A DNA stretch of 31,009 nt from CAYVQE01 sp964633205 (GCA_964633205.1 CAZWFN010000064.1:1-31009); one strand, 5' to 3'; counted from the first letter of the stretch, positions 1 through 8,540 are shown. Notes: a model not told the origin generated them from the letters alone. Program-made: numbers and translations.

Positions 1-1350
1 CCCGGCGAGCTGCCAGCGATCGAGACCCTGCAACCCGACTGGCTCGATTCGCGGGCCTGGGGCGCGCTGCTGGTGGGGCTGTATCTGGCGCTGGCGGCGC
101 TGCCGCTGGCGGCGACGCTGATCGCCGCCCCGCCCGAGCTGACCGACCCGAAATCCGTGGCCTCCGAGCTGGGTCGGCTGGCGGCCTTGCTGGGCTTGGC
201 CCTGGTGGTGCTGCAGGTGGTGCTGACCTCGCGGCTGCGCGGGCTGACCCGCCCCTTCGGCCTGGACCGGGTGACCGGGCTGCACCGCAAGATGGGGGTG
301 GTGGCGGCCCTGCTGCTGTTGAGCCACCCGCTGCTGCTGGCCGGCGGCCACCACGGCTGGAGCCTGCTGGGCCTGGACACCGGCTGGCGCATCTGGCTGG
401 GCAAGGCCACCCTGTTGTTCGCCGTGGTGGTGGTCGGGCTGGCGGTGTCGTTCCGCAAGCTGGGTCTGCAGTACCAGGTCTGGCGATTCATGCACAAGTC
501 GGCGGTGCTGGTGGTCTTGCTCGGCGCCGGCCACGGCTTGCTGATCGGCAGCGATCTGATGCTGCAACCCGGCCTGCAGGCCTACGTCTGGACCCTCGGC
601 GGGCTGGTGGTGGCCATCTTCGGCTACCGCAACCTGTTCGTTCCGGTCTGGGGCCGGCGCGAGCTGGCGGTCGCCGCGGTCGAGCCGGAGAGCCACGATA
701 CCTACTCGCTGGCCTTGCAACCACGGGACAGCCGGCCGTTGGCCTACCGGCCGGGCCAGTTCATGTTCCTGCGGCTGGTGCGCCCGGGCCGGCGCTCCGA
801 GCTGCACCCCTTCACCATCTCGTCATCGCCGACCAGCGGCTGGCCCATCACCGCCACCATCAAGCAGTCGGGCGATTTCACCGACACCATCGCCGAGACC
901 CGGCCCGGCGATCGGGCCCGGGTCGAGGCGCCCTATGGCCGCTTCAGCCTGCTGCACCACCCGCAGCGGCCCCTGGTGCTGATCGCCGGCGGGGTGGGCA
1001 TCACCCCGTTGATGAGCATGCTGCGCTTCTTGCGCGACCGCGGCGACACCCGGCCGGTGCGGCTGATCTTCGGCAACCAGTCCCGCCGCGACATCCTGTT
1101 CGCCGACGAGCTGGCCGCCATGCCGGAATCGGTCGCCGTCAGCCATGTGCTGTCGGCGTCGGAAGATGACTGGGACGGTGCCCGCGGCTACGTCACCGGC
1201 GCGCTGATCGAGCAGGCCGCCGGCGAGCTGCTGGACCGGGCCGAGTTCTTCGTCTGCGGGCCGCCGCCGATGATGGCGGCGGTGCGCGCCGCCCTGCGCC
1301 AACTCGGCGTCGAGCGCCGCCGCATCCACTGGGAACGGTTCACGCTCTAG
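1..1350 (+). CDS. Ferric-reductase-like transmembrane flavocytochrome, 5' end outside window
   Basis: The reading frame is open from base 1 and ends at TAG 1348-1350, so the true start probably lies to the left. A GTG at 73 is the first internal start, but it sits inside the first membrane helix. Several hydrophobic helices fill the first half, with likely haem-ligand histidines in HRKMG, LLSHPLLL, FMHKS and GAGHG. The C-terminal half is an FNR-type module: FAD-binding RPGQF and HPFTISSSP, pyridine-nucleotide-binding LIAGGVGITPLMSML, and the terminal FVCGPPPMM. The family moves electrons from NAD(P)H through FAD and haem across the inner membrane. The acceptor here is not known; ferric iron or a quinone are both possible. 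The domain order is clear, the substrate is not. Confidence 0.85.
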   Translation, partial: PGELPAIETLQPDWLDSRAWGALLVGLYLALAALPLAATLIAAPPELTDPKSVASELGRLAALLGLALVVLQVVLTSRLRGLTRPFGLDRVTGLHRKMGVVAALLLLSHPLLLAGGHHGWSLLGLDTGWRIWLGKATLLFAVVVVGLAVSFRKLGLQYQVWRFMHKSAVLVVLLGAGHGLLIGSDLMLQPGLQAYVWTLGGLVVAIFGYRNLFVPVWGRRELAVAAVEPESHDTYSLALQPRDSRPLAYRPGQFMFLRLVRPGRRSELHPFTISSSPTSGWPITATIKQSGDFTDTIAETRPGDRARVEAPYGRFSLLHHPQRPLVLIAGGVGITPLMSMLRFLRDRGDTRPVRLIFGNQSRRDILFADELAAMPESVAVSHVLSASEDDWDGARGYVTGALIEQAAGELLDRAEFFVCGPPPMMAAVRAALRQLGVERRRIHWERFTL

Positions 1351-1354
1351 CCCT

Positions 1355-1390
1355 AAAACAAGCGCGGTTCTTCGAATCGCGCTTGTTTTT
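1355..1390. terminator. Bidirectional intrinsic terminator
   Basis: A 16-bp stem begins AAAACAAGCGCG on the left arm and closes with CGCGCTTGTTTT on the right, with one G-T wobble and a TTC loop. It has a T-run on the plus strand and an A-run that becomes a T-run on the minus strand. It lies between two convergent genes, so it probably serves both. Confidence 0.85.
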
Positions 1391-1421
1391 TGGGCTAGCC
1401 GGCGGTCCGCCGAGCGGCGCC

Positions 1422-1940
1422 TCAATCGTGCGCGCCGTGTTGGTGGCCGGCGGGCATGAAGCGCCAGTCCTGGGCCTGCTTGCTGCGGTGGCAGTCCATG
1501 CAGGAGCCGACCTTGCCGGCGGCCATGACCTTGCCCGCGGCGCCGTACTTGGCCCAGAACCAGCCGCCGCCGTCGGGGTTGTAGCCCTTGATCTTGTACA
1601 TCGGGGTCACCGCCTTGAGGGTCTCGGCATCCTCGGCGTAGTTCTCCTTGACCAGGATCGAGCCCGGCGGCAGCTTCTCCTCGTCCCGCTCAGCGGCCTT
1701 GATGGCGATGTCGTTGGCGTAGATTTTCAGATGGGCGCCGTGGGGGCTCTTGCCCGGGACCATGCCCTGGTGGCCCGGCCACATGTCCCACTGCTGGTAG
1801 GGATCGGTCTCGGTGATGTAGTGCCAGAACTTCTCGCCGTCCGCCGGCGGCAGCTCGTCACCGCCGGCGACCAGCCTGGCCGACAGCAGCATCAACGCGG
1901 CGAGCCCGATCAAGGTCACGATATAGGCGCTGGTCTTCAT
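1422..1940 (-). CDS. Cytochrome P460 family protein, exported
   Basis: This 172-residue protein has an N-terminal hydrophobic segment (residues 6-25) that fits a signal peptide. A single c-type haem attachment motif, CMDCH, lies at residues 147-151. The length and late CXXCH fit the small cytochrome P460 family, which binds haem covalently in the periplasm. Family members include hydroxylamine or nitric-oxide-converting haem enzymes, but many deltaproteobacterial copies are uncharacterised, so the substrate is open. The ATG at 1940 is chosen because GGGGAGG lies 6-7 bases before it; an upstream in-frame ATG at 2006 would place non-signal residues ahead of the hydrophobic segment. The tail is His-rich (AGHQHGAHD), a possible extra metal site. 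Confidence 0.8.
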   Translation of the reverse strand: MKTSAYIVTLIGLAALMLLSARLVAGGDELPPADGEKFWHYITETDPYQQWDMWPGHQGMVPGKSPHGAHLKIYANDIAIKAAERDEEKLPPGSILVKENYAEDAETLKAVTPMYKIKGYNPDGGGWFWAKYGAAGKVMAAGKVGSCMDCHRSKQAQDWRFMPAGHQHGAHD

Positions 1941-2058
1941 CTCGTCCTCCCCGATGGCCGGTCCCCGACTTCGCCCGCCCGTGAGGCGGACGACCTCCGA
2001 TTTCATGCCCGCGGTCGATTCTGCTGCGGGCGCTCTCGTTCTGGACGGTGCGTTTCGA

Positions 2059-2673
2059 TCACCCGACCGGGGCCCGATCCGCCTCGCCGGTGCCCTGCAG
2101 CCCCTGCAGGTCGAACAGCTCCCGGTGGCGCTGCAGCCAGTCCGGGCTGTAGCCGGCGGGCGCCACCAGGCTCCAACCGGGATCCCCGTCCGCAGCGCAA
2201 ACCTCCATCACGTCCAGGCATTCGTCTCCTTCGGGATCCCGGGCCGCCAGCTCCAGCTCGTAGTGCACCGGCTGGCCGGCCAAAGGGTGGTTGAAATCGA
2301 GCAGGGCGCTGGCGGGATCCAGCCGCCGCACCCAGCCCAGGCCGTCACCGCGGTCGAAGTAGGGCATGTACAACCGCTTGCCCTCGCGCAGCTCGAGCTC
2401 CTCGGGCAGCAGGCTGCGCAGCAGCCGCAGGGTGCGGCTCTCGTCGCGGGCGCCGAAGGCCTGCTCCGGCGCCAAGGTCACCTCGGTCCAGTCGCCGGGC
2501 TGCATGCGCAGCAGTGCGGCCTCGATGGCCTCGGGAGCCTCACCGAAGCCGAGACGCAGCCCCAAAGGCGGGCCGCCGCGGGTGGAATCGATCAAGCTGC
2601 CGTCCGCCAGCCGGGCCTCGAAATGCACGGCCACCGCCGCGTCCGTCCGTATGCTGCTGGTGCGCTGAGCCAT
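2059..2673 (-). CDS. slyD: FKBP-type peptidyl-prolyl cis-trans isomerase, SlyD-like
   Basis: The 204-residue protein begins with an FKBP half-domain (residues 10-75, including VAVHFEARLADGSLIDST), continues into an insert-in-flap region, and returns to the FKBP fold with DFNHPLAGQPVHYELEL (126-142). That DxNHPLAG signature is typical of SlyD. The family catalyses proline isomerisation and acts as a cytoplasmic folding helper. No signal peptide is seen. The C-terminus is not the His/Cys-rich metal tail of E. coli SlyD, so a nickel-donor role is not supported. The ATG follows AGGGAGG by 5 bases. A sigma54-like promoter lies about 45-60 bp upstream. Confidence 0.87.
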   Translation of the reverse strand: MAQRTSSIRTDAAVAVHFEARLADGSLIDSTRGGPPLGLRLGFGEAPEAIEAALLRMQPGDWTEVTLAPEQAFGARDESRTLRLLRSLLPEELELREGKRLYMPYFDRGDGLGWVRRLDPASALLDFNHPLAGQPVHYELELAARDPEGDECLDVMEVCAADGDPGWSLVAPAGYSPDWLQRHRELFDLQGLQGTGEADRAPVG

Positions 2674-2717
2674 GGCTTCCTCCCTGGTCGGTGCGTGAAC
2701 GCATTCGGGAGGACATT

Positions 2718-2734
2718 TTGCAGAAAGCGTGCCA
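2718..2734 (-). promoter_or_regulatory. Candidate sigma54 (-24/-12) promoter for the slyD-like gene
   Basis: On the minus strand the site reads TGGCACGCTTTCTGCAA. It matches the sigma54 consensus TGGCAC-N5-TTGC at all but one position, with GG and GC separated by exactly 10 bases. The predicted start of transcription is near 2708, giving a 5' leader of about 35 nt that contains the ribosome-binding site. No enhancer-binding protein gene is nearby. Confidence 0.45.
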
Positions 2735-2788
2735 GCCCACGGTTCGGCGGCGGCACCGAGTGCGGGACGGGCGGGAGGTCGGACGGGT

Positions 2789-4675
2789 TCAGCGGTTGAC
2801 CGAGACCTCGGCGTCGGCCGGGGTGGAGGCGGCGTTGAAGGTGTCGAAGACCACCAGCCGGATGACGTACTCGCCGGCGATGTCCGGGGTGAAGCTGGTG
2901 GTCACCTGATCGCTGCTGTCCAGGGTGGCCTGGCTCTGGTTGCCCTGGGCGTCCTGGGGCTTGAACAAAAACGACCAGTTGTAGCTGGCCACGCTGTCGC
3001 CGGCATCGGGGTCGAAGGAGCTGGCCGCGCTGAGCTCGATCGAATCGAAGCCGTGGACCACCTGGGTCGACGGCTCGACCACCGCCACCGGCGGCAGGTT
3101 GGCCGGGGTGCCGGTGGAGGCCAACAGCAGCGGGTACGGGTTGTTGTCGCTGGGGCTGTCGTGGAAGATGTCGAGCTGGCCGACCTCGTTTTCGATCATG
3201 GTGTTGTCGGTGAAGCGCACCTGGAAGGTCAGGCTCTCGGCCGGCGCCAGCACGATGGGCTGGGCCGGGTAGTCGGCTGGCAGGCCCTCGAGCTCGAACA
3301 CCTGCGGGTCGCCCGGGTTGGTGGAGAAGCCCAGCGTCTCGACGGTCAAATCGGCATAACCCACGTTGCGGATGGTGACGTCCTGGGTCTCGCTCTCGCC
3401 GGGCGGCACGTCGATGAACTCCACCACCGACTGCGGGGTGACGTCGATGTCCGGGCGCACCTCGCCGCCCAGGGTGACGGTCACGATGGCCTCGTCCGGG
3501 TCGTTGGAGTGGATCAGCACCGAGCCGTCGTCGGCGCCCACGTCCTGCGGGGCGTAGGTGACCTGGAAGCTCTCGTCGCCGGCGGCCGGGATCTCCAGCG
3601 GCCCGGGCTGGTCGATGCTGAACTCGCCCTCGACCGAGCCGCCGGTGACCTCGATGGCGTCGATGACCAGCACCGCCTGACCGGTATTGCTGATGCGCAC
3701 CGTCTCGCTGGCCTGCTCGCCCTGGACCACGTCGCTGAACGGGATGTTGGTCGGGTTGACGTCGATGTCGGGCTCGTTCGACTGGCCCAGCAAGCGCAGG
3801 CTGAATGTGCCGGGCGGATACCCGCCCCAGATCAGGTCCTCGTCGTTGGTCTCCACCTCCATGCCGCCGGAGTCCGGCCCGCGCTCGAGCGGGGCGTAGT
3901 TGACGCTGAGCATCTGGTCCGCGCCCGGGGCCAGCTCGATGTCGACCTGCTCCGGCGCCAACAGCGAGTAGTCCTCCGAGCTGCTCTCGTCGAGCTCCAA
4001 GCCGCTCATGGTCAGCGGAATGTTGCCGATGTTGCGCAGCAGCACGTCGAGCTGGCTGTTCTGCCCGGGTACCACCTCGCAGAAGTTCAGCGACACCCGC
4101 ACCGGATGGGTGTTGGTGTCATCCAGGATGATGCGGCAGACCGGGGTCTCGCCCAGCGGGCAGGTCTCGTCCTGCTGGCAGACCACGTCGAGCTCGGCAT
4201 CGGGCGGGGCGCCGGTGCCGTTGAGCTGGATCTCGCACTGGTTGTACTCCGAGGGGCAGGGATCCTTGTCGTTGGTGACGATGTCCAGGGTGTCGAAGTC
4301 ATCGGCGTCCTCGGTGGCCGGGTCGTACTGCACCACCACCTCGATGCCCTGGCCCGGGCCCACCGAGCCCGGCAGCTCGACCACCTCGCCGTTCGCATCC
4401 AGCATGCCCAGCACCGCGAAGGGGCTGTCCGCGCCGCCGCGCACCTCCAGCTTGTCGAACACGATGCCCACCCGACCGACCGAGTCGATGGCCAGCGTCC
4501 GGGTCTGGGGATAGCCGACTGCCACCTCCTCGAACTGCAACACGGTCTTGTCGACCACCATCTCGGGCCGGCCGCCGATGTCATGGCCGCAGTCGCAGTT
4601 CCACACCGGCCCGGAGCACAACACCACCACGATCATGGCCGACAGAAGATTTCGAACCTCGCGCCCTTGCCGCAT
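2789..4675 (-). CDS. Choice-of-anchor D repeat protein with C-terminal PKD domain
   Basis: This 628-residue exported protein has an N-terminal hydrophobic segment (about residues 9-24) followed by Cys27 and Cys29, which could be a non-standard lipobox. Four or more Ig-like choice-of-anchor D (ASPM/SPD-2/Hydin-type) repeats follow. They are recognisable from recurring phrases such as LQFEEVAVG, VVVQYDP, IPFSDVVQG, FQVTYAPQD and FIDVPPGES. A PKD domain occupies about residues 535-620 (AASSFDPDAGDSVASYNWSF). The domains suggest a surface or periplasmic binding/adhesion protein; no enzyme motif is seen. ATG 4675 is preferred over GTG 4687 because GGTGGAGG precedes it by 5-6 bases, whereas the GTG lies within that site. 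It is acidic and Cys-poor apart from a cluster near residues 165-210. Confidence 0.85.
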   Translation of the reverse strand: MRQGREVRNLLSAMIVVVLCSGPVWNCDCGHDIGGRPEMVVDKTVLQFEEVAVGYPQTRTLAIDSVGRVGIVFDKLEVRGGADSPFAVLGMLDANGEVVELPGSVGPGQGIEVVVQYDPATEDADDFDTLDIVTNDKDPCPSEYNQCEIQLNGTGAPPDAELDVVCQQDETCPLGETPVCRIILDDTNTHPVRVSLNFCEVVPGQNSQLDVLLRNIGNIPLTMSGLELDESSSEDYSLLAPEQVDIELAPGADQMLSVNYAPLERGPDSGGMEVETNDEDLIWGGYPPGTFSLRLLGQSNEPDIDVNPTNIPFSDVVQGEQASETVRISNTGQAVLVIDAIEVTGGSVEGEFSIDQPGPLEIPAAGDESFQVTYAPQDVGADDGSVLIHSNDPDEAIVTVTLGGEVRPDIDVTPQSVVEFIDVPPGESETQDVTIRNVGYADLTVETLGFSTNPGDPQVFELEGLPADYPAQPIVLAPAESLTFQVRFTDNTMIENEVGQLDIFHDSPSDNNPYPLLLASTGTPANLPPVAVVEPSTQVVHGFDSIELSAASSFDPDAGDSVASYNWSFLFKPQDAQGNQSQATLDSSDQVTTSFTPDIAGEYVIRLVVFDTFNAASTPADAEVSVNR

Positions 4676-4763
4676 GAAGGCCTCCACCGCTGAAAACCGC
4701 CGCCGCGAGCACAGGCGGCGTGTAGGTCGTTTGGCAGATTCTAGCCCCGTACCGAGGCCGAGA

Positions 4764-5948
4764 TCAAACGGCGATCCGGATCAGCTCCTGCTGCTCGGCG
4801 CCGGCCACCACCACCTCGCCGGCCGGGGTGATGAACACGTCGATCTCGGAGCGCACCGCCATCTCGCCCGGCAGGTAGATGCCCGGCTCGATGGAGAAGC
4901 AGATGCCCGGCACCAGCTCGCGTTCGTCCTTGGTCTCGAGGTTGTCGATGTTGACCCCGTTGCCGTGGACCTCCTCGCCGATGGAGTGGCCGGTGCGGTG
5001 GATGAAGTAGTCGCCGTAACCGGACTCGACCACCACCCGCCGGCAGGCGTCGTCGACCTCGTGGCCGCAAATCCGCTGGCCGGCGCCGAAGCGCTGGCGG
5101 ACGAACTCCACCGCCGCGATGCGGGCATCGCGCACCACGCCGAAGATCTCGGCGTACTTGGGCGGCGGGTTGTCGCCGATGAAGGCGCACCAGGTGATGT
5201 CGTAGAAGATGGCGCCCGGTTGGGCCAGCTTGGCCCACAGGTCGATCAGCACGCACTGGCCCGGGGCGAAGGCCCGGCTGTTCGCCGGCGTCGGCTCGAA
5301 GTGCGGATCGGCCGGGTGGTCGTCGGTGCCGACGATGGGGAACTCGCCCATGCAATCGAGCCCCTGCTGCTCGAACTGCTCCACGATCCACTGCTGCAGC
5401 TCGTACTCGGTCAACTTCTCGCCCGCGCGCACCGCCGCGCCGATGCGCTCGAAGGCCTCGTCCTTGATGCGCTGGATCTTGTCGCCGGCGGCCAGGTGCG
5501 AGCGGTAGCCGGCCTCGTCGATGACGGCCTCGAAGGTCTGGACCAGATCGGCCGAGGAGACCACCTCGACGCCCAGCGAGCGGATCAGCTCGATGGTGCC
5601 GCCGTCCACGGTGGACACGTAGGGGATGGCCGCCTGGGGCGAGAACTGCATGGCCACCCGTTGGGCGCCTTTCAGGATCTCGCCCAGCGCGGCGTGCAGC
5701 TCCTTCCAGCTCAGATAGGTGCGCTTGGCGCCGCTCAGCGCGTCGAGCTTGGTGGGCTCGACCTTGTGCACCAGCCGCACCGGATCGCCCGCCGCCGGCA
5801 CCCAGTACCACCAGCGGCGCGAGGTGAACTTGCCGTAGTCCAGTCCGAGCACCCGGTAGGCGATGGGATCGCGGTTGTGGAAGTCGTAGAACAGCCAGCC
5901 GTCCAGGCCGGCCTCTCTCAGCTCGGATTGGATTCGCTCCAGCTCCAT
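4764..5948 (-). CDS. M24 family metallopeptidase (aminopeptidase P / Xaa-Pro type)
   Basis: The 394-residue protein has an N-terminal creatinase-like domain (about 1-150) and a pita-bread M24 catalytic domain (about 155-394). All five expected metal ligands are visible: Asp236 (LIDLW), Asp250 (FYDITW), His321 (HRTGHSIG), Glu354 (FSIEPGIY) and Glu368 (RSEID). The family removes N-terminal residues ahead of proline, usually with Mn or Co, in the cytoplasm. No signal peptide is seen. ATG 5948 follows CGGAGGAAAGCC, a strong ribosome-binding site. It is the last gene of a three-gene minus-strand operon and its start overlaps the membrane-protein gene by 31 bp, which suggests translational coupling. 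Exact peptide preference cannot be read from sequence. Confidence 0.9.
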   Translation of the reverse strand: MELERIQSELREAGLDGWLFYDFHNRDPIAYRVLGLDYGKFTSRRWWYWVPAAGDPVRLVHKVEPTKLDALSGAKRTYLSWKELHAALGEILKGAQRVAMQFSPQAAIPYVSTVDGGTIELIRSLGVEVVSSADLVQTFEAVIDEAGYRSHLAAGDKIQRIKDEAFERIGAAVRAGEKLTEYELQQWIVEQFEQQGLDCMGEFPIVGTDDHPADPHFEPTPANSRAFAPGQCVLIDLWAKLAQPGAIFYDITWCAFIGDNPPPKYAEIFGVVRDARIAAVEFVRQRFGAGQRICGHEVDDACRRVVVESGYGDYFIHRTGHSIGEEVHGNGVNIDNLETKDERELVPGICFSIEPGIYLPGEMAVRSEIDVFITPAGEVVVAGAEQQELIRIAV

Positions 5949-6529
5949 GGCTTTCCTCCGTCGCTCGATGGGTTCCGCGCCCGGCGGTATCGGATCCGCC
6001 CGCGCTCGAAATCGTACTCGGCCCGGCCGCCCAGCGCATGCAGGCGCCAGCCCAGCCAGGGCCGGCCGCCGGCGCTCAGGCTGTAGCCGAAGGGCTGATC
6101 GCCCCAGCGCCAGCTGGCCTGGGGCAGCGCCTCCATCCGCTCCGGCACCAGCGCGCTCAGCTGCTGCGGATAGGCCCCCTGGCTGGCGCGGTACTGTTCC
6201 AGCGCCCGGGCCAGCCGGCGTGCCCCGTCGCGACCCTGCTCGGCGCTGGCCTGGCAGGTGAAGAACGAAGCCAGCACCAGCAGCAGATACAGCCCGGTCC
6301 GGCCCGCGGCCCGCGCGGCCAGGGCCCGGTTGGCGCCGAACCAGCGGGTCAGCAACTGCACCGCGAACAGGGCCAACAGCGGCAGGCCCAGGCTCAGGCC
6401 CAGCAGCGGCAGGCCCAGGGCGAAGACGTCGAGCAACCAGGCCGTCCCGGCCAGCGCCGCCAGTCCGGCCCACCAGCGCCGGGCCACCGCATCGCGGCCG
6501 GTCTCGAGGGGCGGCCGGTCGCGCCTCAT
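5918..6529 (-). CDS. Membrane protein with pseudopilin-like periplasmic segment, unknown function
   Basis: The 203-residue protein has two or three hydrophobic segments (about residues 22-62 and 77-92). A soluble part follows, with ALEQYRASQGAYPQQLSAL, a pattern common in pseudopilin-like proteins and their relatives. No catalytic motif is recognised. The ATG overlaps the stop of the upstream hydrolase gene as ATGA, and the 3' end overlaps the aminopeptidase gene by 31 bp, so the three genes are very likely co-translated. The membrane pattern and tight coupling support a real gene; the function is unknown. Confidence 0.65.
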   Translation of the reverse strand: MRRDRPPLETGRDAVARRWWAGLAALAGTAWLLDVFALGLPLLGLSLGLPLLALFAVQLLTRWFGANRALAARAAGRTGLYLLLVLASFFTCQASAEQGRDGARRLARALEQYRASQGAYPQQLSALVPERMEALPQASWRWGDQPFGYSLSAGGRPWLGWRLHALGGRAEYDFERGRIRYRRARNPSSDGGKPWSWSESNPS

Positions 6530-7302
6530 GGGCTCGGCTCCGTCAGCTGCCGGGACAAGAAGTCGGCCGCCCGCGCCACCGCCCGCTCGCGCAGCGCAGG
6601 ATCGGAGAAACGGTGATCGGCCCCGGCCACCAGCTCCAGCGTAGCCCGTCCGCCGGCGGCCGCGGCCAGCAGCCGGCCGTCCTCCGGCGGCACCACCTCG
6701 TCGCGCTCGCCGTGCAGCAGCAGCCAGGGGCAGCCGACGCGGCCGGCCGCGGCGATCACGTCGCTGCGCCGGCCGTCCTCCAGCCAGGCCCAGCCCACCC
6801 GCTGGCCGTCGAAGTCGATCCAGCCCCGGCGCTGCCAGGCGGCCAGCTGCTCGGCGTCGATCATGCGCTCGCCCAGCCGCCCGGGCCGGCCCACCGCCGC
6901 CATGGTGGCCAGGGCGGCCACCGGCGGCTCGCCGCTGGCGGCCAGCAGCACCGCCACCGCCCCGCCCATGGACGAGCCGGCCAGCCCCAGCCGCCGCACC
7001 CCGGCGTCGCGACGCAGCAGGGCCGCCGCCGCCCGGGCCTCGACCAGCTGCCGGCTATAGGTCAGCTCCAGCATGTCGCCCGGGCTCTGGCCGCGGCCCT
7101 GGAAGTCGAAACGCAGCGCGGCCAGCCCGGCGGCGCACAGCCGCTGCGCCAGCGCCAGGTGCTTGTCGGAATCCTTGTGCGACAGCATGCCGTGGCAGAT
7201 CACCACCCCGGCCGCCGGCGGCCGCTCGGGCAGGTGCAGCCGGCCGGCCAGCTCAAATCCGGCCGCCACCGGAATCGCCACCTCGTGACCGTGCGCCTCC
7301 AC
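6526..7302 (-). CDS. Alpha/beta hydrolase family protein
   Basis: The 258-residue protein has the canonical alpha/beta hydrolase catalytic set: oxyanion loop CHGMLSHKD (36-44), nucleophile elbow GSSMGG with Ser111, acid Asp201 in HGERDEVVP, and His230 in GADHRFSD. The sequence resembles serine aminopeptidase or esterase-type hydrolases (Hydrolase_4/DUF1749-like); the substrate is unknown. No signal peptide is seen, so it is probably cytoplasmic. The GTG start at 7302 is supported by GGGGAGG eight bases upstream. It heads the operon with the membrane protein and M24 peptidase; a hydrolase/peptidase pairing hints at peptide or ester turnover, which is inference only. Confidence 0.85.
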   Translation of the reverse strand: MEAHGHEVAIPVAAGFELAGRLHLPERPPAAGVVICHGMLSHKDSDKHLALAQRLCAAGLAALRFDFQGRGQSPGDMLELTYSRQLVEARAAAALLRRDAGVRRLGLAGSSMGGAVAVLLAASGEPPVAALATMAAVGRPGRLGERMIDAEQLAAWQRRGWIDFDGQRVGWAWLEDGRRSDVIAAAGRVGCPWLLLHGERDEVVPPEDGRLLAAAAGGRATLELVAGADHRFSDPALRERAVARAADFLSRQLTEPSP

Positions 7303-7345
7303 GCCGTGCGCCTCCCCTGCCCGCGGCAGTATCGAGGTTCACCCG

Positions 7346-7375
7346 AAGGTATCGCCCCCGCCGGCCGCCCGTCAA
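7346..7375 (-). promoter_or_regulatory. Candidate sigma70-type promoter for the hydrolase operon
   Basis: On the minus strand, TTGACG (7375-7370) and TACCTT (7351-7346) are separated by 18 bp. They lie about 45 bp ahead of the GTG start at 7302, with a Shine-Dalgarno site between. Confidence 0.4.
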
Positions 7376-7391
7376 CGCGCCGCCGGGGCCC

Positions 7392-7516
7392 CTGATTTCC
7401 CACCTCAGCTGCGATCTCTGCGTCAGACCGGCGGATTCAATGCTCGACGTAGATGACTACGACTCCGCTTGAATCCGCCGGTCTTCCTTGACCTCGCGAC
7501 TGATCTGGGAAATCAG
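7392..7516. repeat. Long imperfect inverted repeat (REP/MITE-like element)
   Basis: The ends are a perfect inverted pair, CTGATTTCCCA (7392-7402) and TGGGAAATCAG (7506-7516). Closer in is a second perfect pair, GACCGGCGGATTCAA (7426-7440) and TTGAATCCGCCGGTC (7469-7483). The arms between are partly complementary, and the centre holds a small CGTAG-ATGA-CTACG hairpin. No protein is supported here. The 125-bp architecture fits a non-autonomous mobile repeat or a long structured transcript end. It is the only notable content of the gap between 7303 and 7568. Confidence 0.6.
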
Positions 7517-7568
7517 CCACATGGTGGTGGGAGATTCTGGGGGGCCCCAGGCGGTCGCCGGGTGGGTG

Positions 7569-8540
7569 CTATTGCACCTCGACCGTATCGGTGTACAGGT
7601 CGCGCGAGCCGTCGGGCTGGTGGTAGCACAGCAGGTGCACCTCGCCGGCCCGGGCGCTGAGCACCTCGACCTTGGCGTAGCTGCCGTCGGACAACCGCAG
7701 GGCGTAGACGTTCCCGGTCATGTCGAAGCCGCTCGAGCCCTCGCCGCCGGCGATGAAGCCGATGCCGATCACGTATTCGCCGGCCTCGTCGTCGTCGGCC
7801 GCGTAGCCGTCGGCCGGCGCTTGCTCCACGGCGTGGTAATCGCGATCGGCGCCCAGGTCCACGCCGGTCACCCCAGGGCCCAGCTTGAGGTTGGGGCCGG
7901 GCCCGTCGTGGGCCATGTAGAGATCGAACTCGTTGTCGGCCGCGCCGCTGACTTGCAGCGAGTGCAGGCTGATCTTGACCTGGTCCTCGTGCAGCAGCAG
8001 GGTCACGTCCACCGCCACCCCGTCGCTGTGCTGGGTGCCCTCGCGCTGGCAGGCGGTCGGGTCGCCGGGCACCTGCTCGTAGCCCGGGTCGCAGTCGCAG
8101 GCCCCGTCGACCAGCTCGCCGTGGCCGCTGCATTCGTAGTCCGGATCCGGGATGCAGTTGAACTCGTCCTGCGGATCCTGCATCCAGCCGTCGTCGCAGG
8201 AGCAGTACTGGCCGTCGTGCACGTGGCCGTGGCCGCCGCACTCCAGCGTATCCGGGTCGATGCAGTCGGCCGGGTCGGCCGGGTCGTTGATGAAGCCGTC
8301 GTCGCAGTCGCAGACCCCGTCGTCCAGCTCGCCGTGGCCGCTGCAGACCTGCTCGGCGGGGATGCAGCTTTCGGGATCGCCGGGATCGGTGGCGTAGCCC
8401 GCGTCGCAATCGCAGGCGCTGCCGTTCCAGGTGCCGTGGCCGCCGCAGCCGGGCTCCGTTCCCGAGCCGCCGAAGGAGCAGCCGGCCGCTGCGGCCAAAA
8501 GGATCGCCACCGGCAGGGTCATCAGCCATTGTTTGCGCAT
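7569..8540 (-). CDS. Lipoprotein with four EGF-like repeats and a HmuY-like C-terminal domain
   Basis: The 323-residue protein starts with a lipoprotein signal (LLAAAAGC, Cys about 21). Four EGF-like repeats follow (about residues 30-170), each with a CxGHGxxxxGxCxCDxGY-type pattern such as CSGHGELDDGVCDCDDGF. The remaining C-terminal part (about 175-323) is beta-rich and includes YALRLSDGSYAKVEVLS, which resembles HmuY-like domains; this resemblance is by eye and tentative. It is probably anchored to the outer membrane and acts in binding rather than catalysis. ATG 8540 is preferred because CGGAGGTGA precedes it by 5 bases; the GTG at 8549 lies inside that site. Confidence 0.8.
   Translation of the reverse strand: MRKQWLMTLPVAILLAAAAGCSFGGSGTEPGCGGHGTWNGSACDCDAGYATDPGDPESCIPAEQVCSGHGELDDGVCDCDDGFINDPADPADCIDPDTLECGGHGHVHDGQYCSCDDGWMQDPQDEFNCIPDPDYECSGHGELVDGACDCDPGYEQVPGDPTACQREGTQHSDGVAVDVTLLLHEDQVKISLHSLQVSGAADNEFDLYMAHDGPGPNLKLGPGVTGVDLGADRDYHAVEQAPADGYAADDDEAGEYVIGIGFIAGGEGSSGFDMTGNVYALRLSDGSYAKVEVLSARAGEVHLLCYHQPDGSRDLYTDTVEVQ

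Noticed and set aside
1383..2294. Plus-strand frame over the cytochrome P460 gene
   Set aside because: It is antisense to a gene with CXXCH and a ribosome-binding site, and begins inside the terminator.
2729..4693. 654-codon plus-strand frame
   Set aside because: It is antisense to the anchor-D protein, rich in His/Val/Gly/Asp without domains; a mirror frame.
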